Assembly: GCA_018818235.1 (NCBI GenBank)
Contig: JAHISE010000064.1
Location: 1-24,783, forward strand
From: Patescibacteria group bacterium
Lineage (GTDB): Bacteria > Patescibacteriota > Gracilibacteria > Peribacterales > Peribacteraceae
DNA: 24,783 nucleotides
Direction of reading: 5' to 3'
Position numbers and translations under genes: made by a program. Shown piece after piece: positions 14,392 through 21,949 of the stretch. The notes under the pieces are model-generated. The model saw nothing but the letters and a program-made list of their open reading frames with translations, was not told the origin of the DNA and did no database searches. Positions within the stretch are counted from its first letter, which is position 1. The number at the start of each line of letters is the position of its first letter.

Positions 14392-16113
14392 ATGTCCGGA
14401 CTTGTAACACGCACAGAGGAACAATTGGAGGACCATTTTGTCTATCTTCAAAGCGATAGAAACCATAGGATAATTGCAAGAGAGAGAGGGCTTTCGGCTG
14501 AATATCATCCGGATGTTCAAGCCCGTATTCGAAGATGCATCGACAGTCTAAGGAGAAGAATGAGGGTAACTACACAGGAATGGGATGAATGGGAACAAGC
14601 CCTATATGAAGCCAAAGAACATCAGATTGCTAGTTACAATACTAACAATCTTCCTGAAAATGGAGATAGTGCTCCGTTAAGCCCATGGGATGATCGATAT
14701 AGAACTGTATCTGACATTGATGAACAGGCAGACATTAAATTAAAAGGTAAAGCCGGGAGATTTATGCGTTTGTTTTCACAAAGACACGAAGTAGTGGTAA
14801 GGAAAGGGTCAAGCAATACTGCAGATACGGAGATAGGCGCATGTATTGCCGACCCATGCCTTATACCCGATGCCTTGGCACAAAAACTTGGAATAGCATC
14901 TTTCAGGAAAAGCGATACTCCAAATACACGTTTGAGAAAAAAAATGTCGCCCAAATGTATTGCCGATCTTAAACAACAATTTATTGATGCCAATCCTATT
15001 GCAGAAAACAACTATAGAATGCTTGTTATGCCCGACGGCAGAATACTGTACTCTTCCGGAAATGTCCCACAGGAAAAAGATACCGGTGGTTTCAGGTTAA
15101 AAGCCGGTATATTTACTTCTTATGGAGCCGAACGGAAAACTTATCATCAACAGGGAAGAACATGCGGAGAGATTTCATTGCTTACCGATGTTGTTGGTGA
15201 CATAGTAGAATTCATTAAAGTATTAGATGCAGAGTGGAAAAAAGATACTCCTGATAATAAAAAACAGGTATTGCTTACAGAAGCACAAAGGCTGTCTATG
15301 ATATGGCAAGCTCATTTTCATGAATGTGTCGGCCTTCTAAAAACAGATGCCGAAAAGTGTTTTGAGGATACTGAAAATTTGGTTGATACAAGTGGCAAGG
15401 TAAATCCAAGTGCTTCTATGAGCAAACTTGTAAGAGCTAAAAATGACTTATGGAAACGAGCACATGATGATATTCCCGCAAAAGGAAAATACAATTGGAT
15501 TGACCAGGTTCATCTTATGAGAGAAAGAAAGTCTCATGAGAAAAGACTAAGGGGATTTAGAATACAACTTCAGAAAGATGCTCCGCTCCTTGACTCAATA
15601 AGATCAGACAACGACTTCGAAAGAGTTATTAATCAATTTCAATTGGATCCGGCTGCTTTTAGCGGCTCGCAGATTACATTACAACCGTTCAGATTTTATG
15701 CCGATCAGATGTTAGGTCATTATGGTGATTTCACGCTCGCAATGGACGATAAAAGTCTTGTTGAATCGAAAAGATCACTTACCAGAATGCATGCCATTGG
15801 CAAGTGTCAGGGGTTCCACTCATTCCTTGCCCACATACACCAAAATATTATTCTTCCACAATGGTCTACTGTTGCAATTGCACAATGGAATTTGAGGAGA
15901 ATGAGAAAATATCTGGAATCAAAACAGGTCTTCCCGGAGATTACTCTTGAAGGATATGATGACATCTTTCATGAGATGCTGGGCGCACTTATGAAACTGG
16001 AAGATATGCTCGGAGAAAGAGATCATTTCGAAAACGATGATGAATTTTTTGAGGCACTGGAAGGCTATATTAAGCAATTTAATATGCCACAAATGGTTCA
16101 GGAATTGCGTTAG
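14392..16113 (+). CDS. Large soluble hypothetical protein
   Basis: 573 residues, start at the ATG at 14392 (MSGLVTRTEEQLEDHFVYLQ); the 21 codons upstream lie in the divergent promoter region. I recognise no domain. The protein is helix-rich, charged, without signal peptide or membrane span. Residues about 195-300 contain a compact patch (MVLVMPDGRILYSSG-like, KAGIFTSYGAERKTYHQQG, CGEISLLTDVV) that may be a separate domain. The C-terminal 250 residues are mostly alpha-helical with many His, Trp and Met residues. Length and isolation suggest a lineage-specific protein. It is followed after 23 nt by a small membrane protein gene with its own -10. Confidence 0.7.
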   Translation: MSGLVTRTEEQLEDHFVYLQSDRNHRIIARERGLSAEYHPDVQARIRRCIDSLRRRMRVTTQEWDEWEQALYEAKEHQIASYNTNNLPENGDSAPLSPWDDRYRTVSDIDEQADIKLKGKAGRFMRLFSQRHEVVVRKGSSNTADTEIGACIADPCLIPDALAQKLGIASFRKSDTPNTRLRKKMSPKCIADLKQQFIDANPIAENNYRMLVMPDGRILYSSGNVPQEKDTGGFRLKAGIFTSYGAERKTYHQQGRTCGEISLLTDVVGDIVEFIKVLDAEWKKDTPDNKKQVLLTEAQRLSMIWQAHFHECVGLLKTDAEKCFEDTENLVDTSGKVNPSASMSKLVRAKNDLWKRAHDDIPAKGKYNWIDQVHLMRERKSHEKRLRGFRIQLQKDAPLLDSIRSDNDFERVINQFQLDPAAFSGSQITLQPFRFYADQMLGHYGDFTLAMDDKSLVESKRSLTRMHAIGKCQGFHSFLAHIHQNIILPQWSTVAIAQWNLRRMRKYLESKQVFPEITLEGYDDIFHEMLGALMKLEDMLGERDHFENDDEFFEALEGYIKQFNMPQMVQELR

Positions 16114-16123
16114 TCAGATGTAG

Positions 16124-16129
16124 TATAAT
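16124..16129 (+). promoter_or_regulatory. Leaderless-type -10 element
   Basis: Perfect TATAAT exactly 7 nt before the ATG at 16137, so transcription would begin at about the start codon. A convincing -35 is not visible. Confidence 0.55.
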
Positions 16130-16136
16130 AGGAACA

Positions 16137-16463
16137 ATGAAACTTAGAATCCTTAAATGGGCCCCAACCGTTCTTGCAATTATTTTTGCAATCTTCCTCT
16201 CTTTATTCGCACTCGAGACTTTTATGGTCTCCGATGGAACAGTTGCTCAAACAATCGCACATCTTTATCCGACTATGATCGTACTTATGTGCACCATAGT
16301 CGGATGGTACAGACCCCGACTTGGAGGAAATCTGTTTATAGGATTGGGAGCCGCTTACATTGTTATGGGATGGGGAAACTTTAATTGGCTATTGGCGCTG
16401 TCGGTGATATTTTTACCGTTGTTTGTGATTGGGTTGTTGTTTTTGGAGCAGGGGAAACGATAA
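16137..16463 (+). CDS. Small multi-span membrane protein
   Basis: 108 residues with four hydrophobic segments: VLAIIFAIFLSLFAL, LYPTMIVLMCTIVGW, LFIGLGAAYIVMGW and WLLALSVIFLPLFVIGLLFL. It ends in the basic QGKR. The Trp-Tyr-Arg-Pro-Arg loop between spans 2 and 3 (GWYRPRLGGN) is the most distinctive segment and resembles that of small uncharacterised membrane proteins common in CPR. No catalytic residues seen. It shares strand with the 573-aa gene, but the perfect TATAAT 7 nt before its ATG suggests its own leaderless transcript. Confidence 0.7.
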   Translation: MKLRILKWAPTVLAIIFAIFLSLFALETFMVSDGTVAQTIAHLYPTMIVLMCTIVGWYRPRLGGNLFIGLGAAYIVMGWGNFNWLLALSVIFLPLFVIGLLFLEQGKR

Positions 16464-16860
16464 CCCCCTCTCCTCTTGTAGTTCCTCCACCCCTGGCCCC
16501 TCACCCTCGTATCTCCCTCTCCCCCGGCCCCTCTCCCTCGTATCTCCCTCTCCCCCGGCCCCTCTCCCGAGGGGAGAGGGGAGCTCTGCCATTGGAGAAT
16601 TCAAAGTTTGTTCTCTTAAATATTTATTAAATCAAAGCTGGTTCTCTCCAGAAGCAGAGTTCCCCTCTCCTCCTCAGAGGAGAGGGGCCAGGGGTGAGGT
16701 CGGTTTAGGAGCTCTGCCATTGGAGAATTCAAAGTTTGTTCTCTTAAATATTAAATGAATCAAAGTTTGTTATCTCCAATACCTAGATTCCCCCTTTCCC
16801 CTCGGGAGAGGGGGCTAGGGGGAGAGGGGCTACAAGTGGAGAGGGGGCTAGGGGAAACCC
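16464..16860. repeat. C/G-tract repeat field
   Basis: Repeated CCCCTCTCCC and GGGAGAGGGG words form several hairpins, e.g. CCCCTCTCCC/GGGGAGAGGGG around 16560-16580 and CCCCTCTCCTCC/GGAGAGGGG around 16663-16687. Two copies of a 45-bp direct repeat beginning GAGCTCTGCCATTGGAGAAT lie at 16581 and 16709, period 128. CCCTCGTATCTCCCTCTCCC is also repeated near 16505-16556. Open frames here are low-complexity and not genes. Confidence 0.85.
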
Positions 16861-17059
16861 AAGAAGGAAGAAGTTATAAGGTCGGATAAGATCAAGAAAT
16901 CCCCCCAATCCCCTTTCCAATCCCCCTTTTCTCTGGCAAAATATCGCCCCTATTGACTATATCATGATATTTTCCAAACTCGAATCCAGCGCCCCTCACC
17001 CATCCTCTCCCCCTTCTGAGGGGGAGAGGTGTTATGGAAAAATAGCAATTAATAGTACG
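16861..17059. other. Non-coding region upstream of the citrate lyase operon
   Basis: Two more copies of the C-rich repeat words (CCCCCAATCCCC near 16900, and CTCTCCCCC/GGGGGAGAG hairpin near 17006-17028) in AT-rich sequence. No gene seen. The hairpin could end transcription from the left. Confidence 0.6.
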
Positions 17060-17088
17060 TTTAAACTGAATCTTATTTTACCTATATT
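17060..17088 (+). promoter_or_regulatory. Promoter of the ATP-citrate lyase operon
   Basis: TTTAAA (17060-17065), 17-nt spacer, TATATT (17083-17088), 12 nt before the ATG. Predicted leader of about 6 nt, with no SD. Confidence 0.5.
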
Positions 17089-17100
17089 AAAAATTATCTG

Positions 17101-18411
17101 ATGGCTCAAAAGCCCATACGCGAAGCACAGGCAAAACAGTTGATATTAGACAACTGGCCATCTGACTTACCTGGCAAACCAGAAATTAAATTTGCAGCCG
17201 TATGCCCGAAAACAAATCTGGATTCTCTCCCCTCTCGGCATCCATGGCTCAATGAAGGAAAGCTGGTGGCAAAACCCGACGAGATGTTCGGCAAACGTGG
17301 AAAGCTCGGATATGTGAAAATTGCAGAAAACTACGAAGAAGCAAAAAGATGGATAGAAGAGTTCAGAGGAAAAGAAGTTATGATCGGAGAACGAATTGGA
17401 AAACTTAATAACTTCCTGATCGAACCTTTTATTGAACATCAATCTGAATATTACCTCGCCTTTACATGTGAACGAGAGAACGACATTATCCACTTTTCAG
17501 AGAGGGGTGGTATTGATGTGGAAGAACAGGGAGATGCTATGGCAACTATCAAGGTGCCTCTAAGTCAAACTTCAATCATAGGTTCGGAATCCGGAATCCG
17601 GAATCCGACCGAAGGCGGACCCCGGATTCCGGATTCCGATCTATCACCCACCATTAACGGACTCTTTGCTCTGTTCAAGAAACTCGACCTCCCCTATCTC
17701 GAATTCAATCCAATAACGGAAGTAAACGGCAAAGTTTACCTATTAGACACCGTTGCACGAGTTGATACCTGTGCCGCTTACCGTCAAAGAAATAATTGGA
17801 AAGGAATGGAGGTTCCCGAAGGTTTTGGATCAACTATTCTTCCTGAAGAGAAAAAGATTCAGGAAATGGACGAGAAAAGTGGAAGCTCACTTAAGTTTGT
17901 ATTACTAAATCCACAAGGCAGAATCTGGACAATGGTCGCAGGTGGAGGAGCATCAATAATTTACGCCGATGATATAACTTCACTTGCTGATCCAAAGGAA
18001 CTCGCAAATTATGGCGAGTGGTCGGGCAATCCCACTACTGACGAAATGGAAGCTTACACATCCGAGATTCTAACGTTGATTGAACGAAACGACCAAGATC
18101 AAGTACTAATAGTAGGAGGGGGGATTGCAAATTTCACAGATGTAAAAAAGACCTTTGCTGGCGTCATCAAAGCCATCAAGAAACATCAATCAAGCTTAAG
18201 GAGACTAAGGATCTTTGTCAGAAGAGCAGGACCCAATGATACAGAAGGCCTAAGAGCTCTACAGGAAGCCTGTGATGAAATGAATATTCCATGTGTCACA
18301 CACGGCGCTGAGCTTCCTATGACAGACGTGGTGGGGATGGCTATTGATTCGCTTCAACTTCGCCGGATTCCGAATTCCGAATTCCGGATTCCGAATCCAA
18401 ACCCATCATGA
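17101..18411 (+). CDS. aclB: ATP-citrate lyase, ATP-grasp/CoA-ligase subunit (AclB type)
   Basis: 436 residues. With AclA it converts citrate, ATP and CoA to acetyl-CoA and oxaloacetate. The N-terminal 240 residues form the ATP-grasp part (GKRGKLGYVKI, FLIEPFIEHQ, LPYLEFNPI). The second half matches the citrate-binding domain: SGSSLKFVLLNPQGRIWTMV, AGGGASIIYAD, LANYGEWSGNPT, VLIVGGGIANFTDV and IFVRRAGPNDTEGLRAL correspond almost word for word to ATP-citrate lyase as I recall it. Residues about 162-180 (SESGIRNPTEGGPRIPDSD) come from an inserted palindrome (17584-17639), and the last 16 residues (RRIPNSEFRIPNPNPS) come from a related repeat; neither looks native to the family. The stop overlaps the aclA ATG as ATGA, indicating translational coupling. 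Confidence 0.93.
   Translation: MAQKPIREAQAKQLILDNWPSDLPGKPEIKFAAVCPKTNLDSLPSRHPWLNEGKLVAKPDEMFGKRGKLGYVKIAENYEEAKRWIEEFRGKEVMIGERIGKLNNFLIEPFIEHQSEYYLAFTCERENDIIHFSERGGIDVEEQGDAMATIKVPLSQTSIIGSESGIRNPTEGGPRIPDSDLSPTINGLFALFKKLDLPYLEFNPITEVNGKVYLLDTVARVDTCAAYRQRNNWKGMEVPEGFGSTILPEEKKIQEMDEKSGSSLKFVLLNPQGRIWTMVAGGGASIIYADDITSLADPKELANYGEWSGNPTTDEMEAYTSEILTLIERNDQDQVLIVGGGIANFTDVKKTFAGVIKAIKKHQSSLRRLRIFVRRAGPNDTEGLRALQEACDEMNIPCVTHGAELPMTDVVGMAIDSLQLRRIPNSEFRIPNPNPS
17584..17639. repeat. Palindromic repeat inserted in-frame within aclB
   Basis: Perfect 18-bp arms: TCGGAATCCGGAATCCGG (17584-17601) and CCGGATTCCGGATTCCGA (17622-17639), with a 20-nt loop. The frame is preserved through it and adds about 19 residues in a variable loop just before the conserved LPYLEFNP block. 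Confidence 0.9.
18362..18403. repeat. Related GGATTCCG word repeat at the aclB/aclA junction
   Basis: CCGGATTCCGAATTCCGAAT and CCGGATTCCGAATCC units in tandem, partly palindromic (GAATTC centres). It supplies the last codons of aclB just before the overlapping aclA start. Confidence 0.75.
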
Positions 18412-20198
18412 ACACCCTATTCACCAACTCTACCACCAGCATAATCTACGGACGAAAATCCATTTCGATCCAACGCATGCTCGACTTCGATTTCCTTAGC
18501 GGAAGATCTCCAAGTGTCACAGCAGTGGTTGATCCAAACAGTGGTGCACCATTAAAAGTTTTCTTTGGTAAAAAAGAATTCCTGCTTCCGGTTGTCAGAA
18601 ATCTTTCCGAAGCAAAATCTAAGTTCCCTCAAGCTGACGTAATTGTAAACTTTGCATCATCCAGATCTGCTGGGGCAGTTGTAAGTGAAGGAATAGATTT
18701 GGGATACAGAGTTATTGCCACTATTGCCGAAGGAGTTCCCGAACGTGACACACGTGAATGGATTGTAAAAGCCAAAGAAAAAGGAACTATTCTGATCGGT
18801 CCGGCAACGGTCGGCGCAGTAACCGCGGGAGCATTCCGAGTTGGAGATACCGGAGGAAGCTGCGATCATTTGATTGCAAGCAAGCTGCACAGAAAAGGAT
18901 GCGTTGGTTATGTAGGCAAATCCGGTGGAATGAGCAACGAGATGTACAGAATGATCGCAGAAAACTCATCGGGAATTGTCGAGGGGGTGGCGATTGGAGG
19001 AGATCGAAATCCGGGTTCTCATCTAATGCCACATATACTCAGATTTCAGGAAAATCCTGATATTGCAATGATAGTAATCACGTCAGAAATCGGAGGACGT
19101 GAGGAGGAAGAGATAGCTTTAGCCCTAACGGAAGGGAGAATCTCCAAGCCGCTTATAGCATGGGTATCGGGAACTTCAGCCGACTGCTTCCCCAAAGACG
19201 TCCAATTCGGACACGCCGGAGCATGGGCGGCAAGTGCAGCTGAAACTGCACAGGCAAAGAATAAACTGCTATCTGAAGCGGGTGCCAGAGTGCCTGCGAG
19301 ATTCGAAGAATTGGGAAATTTGATAAGAAAAACCTATGAAGAGCTTAAAATTGCAGGTAGAATCACCGACCCCATGGAACCTATAATTCAGGATTTACCA
19401 GAGGACCGCAGGCACACACACTTCCAGTGCACCATTTCTGATGACACCGGTGAAGAGGCAACTTACGGAGGTGTTCCGATCTCCGCTTTTATAAAGGAGG
19501 GATCACTTGCTAAAGCTATCTCTAAGCTCTGGTGGAAGACTGACCTGTCACCCCAAACTCTCAGATATCTGGAAATGATTTTAACCGCGATCGCTGACCA
19601 CGGTCCCGCTGTTGCAGGTGCACATAACGCAATAGTCGCATCGAGTGCAGCCAAGGATACGATCAGTTCACTGTGCTCGGGGCTACTTACAATCGGACCA
19701 AGATTCGGAGGTGCAGTAGACGCGGCCGCGAGGACTTTCTACGAAGCACATAAAAAAGGAACCTCACCGCAGGATTTTGTGGATCAGATGAAAGCAAGTG
19801 GTCAGAGGATTCCGGGAATCGGACACAAAATAAAAAGCATCCATAATCCCGACTCCAGATGCAAAGAACTTCTTGAATATGCAAGAGCAAACTTCCCAAG
19901 TCTTCCTATAACTGACTTCGCAAAAGAAGTTGAAACAATTACAACTGCAAAAAAAGGAAATCTGATTCTTAATGTTGATGGACTGATCGGTGTCACTCTC
20001 GTAGACATTCTTCTGCCTCAACTTCCGGAAGATGTTCGCGAAAGTTTCTTCGAAGTCGGGTACCTGAATGGACTATTCGCACTCGGGCGATCAGTAGGAT
20101 TACTTGGACACGTGTTTGACCAAAAACGCCTTAATACTCCTCTCTACCGCCATCCACAGGATGATATCTTGTATGAAGATGGGGGTTTACAATCTTAA
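18408..20198 (+). CDS. aclA: ATP-citrate lyase, SucD/citrate-synthase subunit (AclA type)
   Basis: 596 residues. The first part is the CoA-ligase alpha domain, with the phosphohistidine loop VQFGHAGAWAASAAETA (His269). The last 270 residues are the citryl-CoA lyase (citrate-synthase-like) domain: HGPAVAGAHNAIVASSAAKD, SSLCSGLLTIGPRFGGAVDA, IPGIGHKIKSIHNPDSR and DQKRLNTPLYRHPQDD match ATP-citrate lyase blocks as I recall them, including the GIGH histidine. Length is as in green-sulfur-bacterial AclA. Its ATG overlaps the aclB stop (ATGA). Known role: reverse TCA cycle or acetyl-CoA supply from citrate. In an organism likely to lack a full TCA cycle the physiological use is open. The start MNTLFTNSTTSIIYGR matches the family start. 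Confidence 0.95.
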   Translation: MNTLFTNSTTSIIYGRKSISIQRMLDFDFLSGRSPSVTAVVDPNSGAPLKVFFGKKEFLLPVVRNLSEAKSKFPQADVIVNFASSRSAGAVVSEGIDLGYRVIATIAEGVPERDTREWIVKAKEKGTILIGPATVGAVTAGAFRVGDTGGSCDHLIASKLHRKGCVGYVGKSGGMSNEMYRMIAENSSGIVEGVAIGGDRNPGSHLMPHILRFQENPDIAMIVITSEIGGREEEEIALALTEGRISKPLIAWVSGTSADCFPKDVQFGHAGAWAASAAETAQAKNKLLSEAGARVPARFEELGNLIRKTYEELKIAGRITDPMEPIIQDLPEDRRHTHFQCTISDDTGEEATYGGVPISAFIKEGSLAKAISKLWWKTDLSPQTLRYLEMILTAIADHGPAVAGAHNAIVASSAAKDTISSLCSGLLTIGPRFGGAVDAAARTFYEAHKKGTSPQDFVDQMKASGQRIPGIGHKIKSIHNPDSRCKELLEYARANFPSLPITDFAKEVETITTAKKGNLILNVDGLIGVTLVDILLPQLPEDVRESFFEVGYLNGLFALGRSVGLLGHVFDQKRLNTPLYRHPQDDILYEDGGLQS

Positions 20199-20200
20199 AT

Positions 20201-20674
20201 ATGAGAAACAAGCCAAGATGTCAGGACTTACTTATCGGCAAAGAATTATGTGCAGAAAGGCACGAACAACTGGTGGAAGCACTTATTGCCTACGTGCAAA
20301 AGGAATTCGGAACAAAGTTTTTATATCAAATTGAATTTGGTTATACGTCTTCTCACCTGCCTAATTGTGCGTACAGCAAACTAAAAATTTTTTCTCATCA
20401 GGTGCACACAGGAGGATTTCTATCAAGTTCAATAGATCTGCAAAATACAGTACATGCATATGTTCAGGAAGACTTAGATGATAGGATCAAGAATATGGCA
20501 CCGGAGGGTACTGATTCTGTAAACCTATCATGGGATTTTTCTGACATTCGTACACATGGTCCCTACTATAATAATGTCCATGGTCTCAGAGTCGGACTAG
20601 ATTCTGCAGAAAATAAGACAACAGTCACTCTGGAACAAATGCAGCAGGCTGTGCAGGAAGCAGCGACTCCGTAG
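20201..20674 (+). CDS. Hypothetical protein following aclA
   Basis: 157 residues; the ATG lies 2 nt after the aclA stop, so it is likely cotranscribed. Soluble, no signal peptide. Helical N-terminus (ERHEQLVEALIAYVQKEFGT) then strands and a polar middle with many Asp and Asn residues (MAPEGTDSVNLSWDFSDIRT). The final residues QEAATP and the stop codon lie within a 22-bp palindrome (20660-20681), so the natural C-terminus may have been replaced by the repeat. No family recognised. A role connected with citrate lyase is suggested only by position. Confidence 0.6.
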   Translation: MRNKPRCQDLLIGKELCAERHEQLVEALIAYVQKEFGTKFLYQIEFGYTSSHLPNCAYSKLKIFSHQVHTGGFLSSSIDLQNTVHAYVQEDLDDRIKNMAPEGTDSVNLSWDFSDIRTHGPYYNNVHGLRVGLDSAENKTTVTLEQMQQAVQEAATP

Positions 20675-20681
20675 TCGCTGA
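20660..20681. repeat. REP-like palindrome, left copy
   Basis: GCAGCGACTCCGTAGTCGCT plus GA: internal palindrome AGCGACT/AGTCGCT. It is the exact reverse complement of 20889-20910. The stop codon of the preceding gene lies in it. Confidence 0.85.
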
Positions 20682-20682
20682 T

Positions 20683-20874
20683 TCACATGACATTTGTTGG
20701 CAAAAAGGATATTACGACGAACGCATACAAAGCTCGCAACAATGTACAAACACTTTACATTACATTTACAACAATCCTGTAAAACACGGATTAATCGAAA
20801 ACATCAATGATTGGCATTGGTCATCCGTACATTTCAATGAACTACTTGACCCCATGGAAATATGGATTGATTAA
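20683..20874 (+). pseudogene. C-terminal remnant of REP-associated (Y1/IS200-like) transposase
   Basis: One frame reads SHDICWQKGYYDERIQSSQQ, then TLHYIYNNPVKHGLIEN and INDWHWSSVHF, ending at TAA 20872-20874. WQ-GYYD, YIYNNPVK-GL and DW-WSS-H are the C-terminal signature of the Y1_Tnp/REP-associated tyrosine transposases. No start codon is present, and the HUH motif and catalytic tyrosine regions are missing, so it is a fragment of about 63 residues. It is flanked immediately by inverted REP-like palindromes, the substrates expected for this transposase family, which supports the assignment. A full active copy probably exists elsewhere in the genome. Confidence 0.85.
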
Positions 20875-20888
20875 TAATATAAATACCA

Positions 20889-20910
20889 TCAGCGACTACG
20901 GAGTCGCTGC
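20889..20910. repeat. REP-like palindrome, right copy
   Basis: Exact reverse complement of 20660-20681 (contains AGCGACTACGGAGTCGCT). A degenerate third piece, CTGCGACTACAG, follows at about 20930-20941. Confidence 0.85.
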
Positions 20911-21172
20911 TACGGACCGGGTGTTGATCTGCGACTACAGCACTTCAACTCAACTCAGGATTATGATCGTTGCCAAGAACCATGTATCGGACAATATGAA
21001 AACATGAATTGCCAAATAACAATAAATAACATACCACACCTCACATTTAACATCCCATCGAGCAATTTTTTTGTACATATTTTATCAATACCACAGTACA
21101 TTTCTGTGCATAGTGACTTTTCAAACTCCCACCACGATACTGGCGCTCCCTTTAATTGATAACCCAAGTTTT
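20911..21172 (+). other. Intergenic stretch with decayed open frames
   Basis: A frame open from about 20877 to TGA 21157-21159 contains DYDRCQEPCIGQYENMNCQ, but has no good start except an ATG at 21004 (51 residues, unrecognised). I treat it as probable remnant sequence. Confidence 0.35.
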
Positions 21173-21547
21173 ATGGACACAATATCACAACACAACGACG
21201 TACGTATGAGCGCTGTAATAGAAAAAATTGATCTTGTTGAGGCGCAATTAACAGGAGTACAAAATTATCTTAAAAGCTTGGGAGAAGAACAATCCGAAGA
21301 AGCACGAAAAGCAATAAGCGCAGCCTTTCAGGCAGGATGTGAATTCAGCAGACTACGACATATGCCAATTGAATTTCCATGCGATAATATGGGGCATATG
21401 CAACTGGGATCAGGAGTAAAAGAACATATTCAAGCAACACGCAAGGTATATGCCCGCATAGCAAAACTTAGAGTTATGACTGATAAAATTCAGGTAAACC
21501 CAAAAAAAAATGTTTATGGAGAGACTAATGTGAATATTGCAGTCTAA
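21173..21547 (+). CDS. Small helical hypothetical protein
   Basis: 124 residues from the ATG at 21173 (MDTISQHNDVRMSAVIEKID); a longer frame back to 21071 runs through intergenic sequence. Mostly alpha-helical with heptad-like spacing (VIEKIDLVEAQLTGVQNYLK, EEARKAISAAFQAGCEFSRL), so a coiled coil or helical bundle is likely. It has two cysteines, no signal or membrane segment. No family recognised. It stands alone between the REP/transposase remnant and an inverted repeat. Confidence 0.55.
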   Translation: MDTISQHNDVRMSAVIEKIDLVEAQLTGVQNYLKSLGEEQSEEARKAISAAFQAGCEFSRLRHMPIEFPCDNMGHMQLGSGVKEHIQATRKVYARIAKLRVMTDKIQVNPKKNVYGETNVNIAV

Positions 21548-21563
21548 TTTGACTCATCAATAG

Positions 21564-21663
21564 ACGATACGTCACTAGTCGCTTGTCGCTGGTCACTGGT
21601 CTCAAATATTTCATCCGATGTTGACAAGCGACGAGTGACTAGTGACTAGTGACCGATCGTATC
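21564..21663. repeat. Inverted repeat of ACTAGTCGCTTGTC words
   Basis: The left part, GATACGTCACTAGTCGCTTG and TCGCTGGTCACTGGTC, is complemented imperfectly by the right part, GACAAGCGACGAGTGACTAG, TGACTAGTGACC and GATCGTATC. It may act as a transcript end for the 124-aa gene and insulate the next promoter. Confidence 0.75.
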
Positions 21664-21699
21664 AATTATCTAAATATAACAATCTAGTTATTACTTTGG

Positions 21700-21705
21700 T
21701 ATACT
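21700..21705 (+). promoter_or_regulatory. Extended -10, leaderless-type
   Basis: TGGTATACT (extended -10, hexamer TATACT 21700-21705) ends 7 nt before the ATG at 21713. Confidence 0.6.
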
Positions 21706-21712
21706 ACAACCC

Positions 21713-21928
21713 ATGTTCCTCTTCAAACACTTCGGCTCCCATAACCACCCCCCTCCTATCAACTTCGGTGGCGGACTTTTATTCAACGGACTCCTGTTCG
21801 TATTCTTCGGTCTTGCAATCCTTCAGGCACCGGAACTTCTGGCATATCTGATAGCAATACTTCTGATAATTTTCGGAGCATCGCTATTAACTGCTTGGTG
21901 GAAAGTACGTCATATAGGAAGAAACTAA
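21713..21928 (+). CDS. Small two-span membrane protein
   Basis: 71 residues, beginning MFLFKHFGSHNHPPPINFGG with a His/Pro-rich N-terminal segment. Two hydrophobic spans follow (LLFNGLLFVFFGLAILQA and LLAYLIAILLIIFGASLLTA), then WWKVRHIGRN. The exact extended -10 fits a leaderless start. No family recognised; small proteins of this shape with a basic Arg/Lys tail are frequent in CPR genomes. Confidence 0.65.
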   Translation: MFLFKHFGSHNHPPPINFGGGLLFNGLLFVFFGLAILQAPELLAYLIAILLIIFGASLLTAWWKVRHIGRN

Positions 21929-21949
21929 TCCGAAGATGCATAATTAATC

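Noticed and set aside
16385..16758. Several proline/serine-rich open frames
   Set aside because: Low-complexity translations of the C/G-tract repeat field.
16464..16860. CRISPR array
   Set aside because: Repeats are unevenly spaced, differ in length and are hairpin words; no regular spacers and no cas genes.
20201..21007. Active transposon between the two REP palindromes
   Set aside because: Only the C-terminal part of the transposase remains; no HUH motif or catalytic tyrosine region.
21071..21172. Longer N-terminus for the 124-aa protein
   Set aside because: The extra 34 codons run through intergenic sequence and give an unlikely Tyr/Phe/Thr-rich start.
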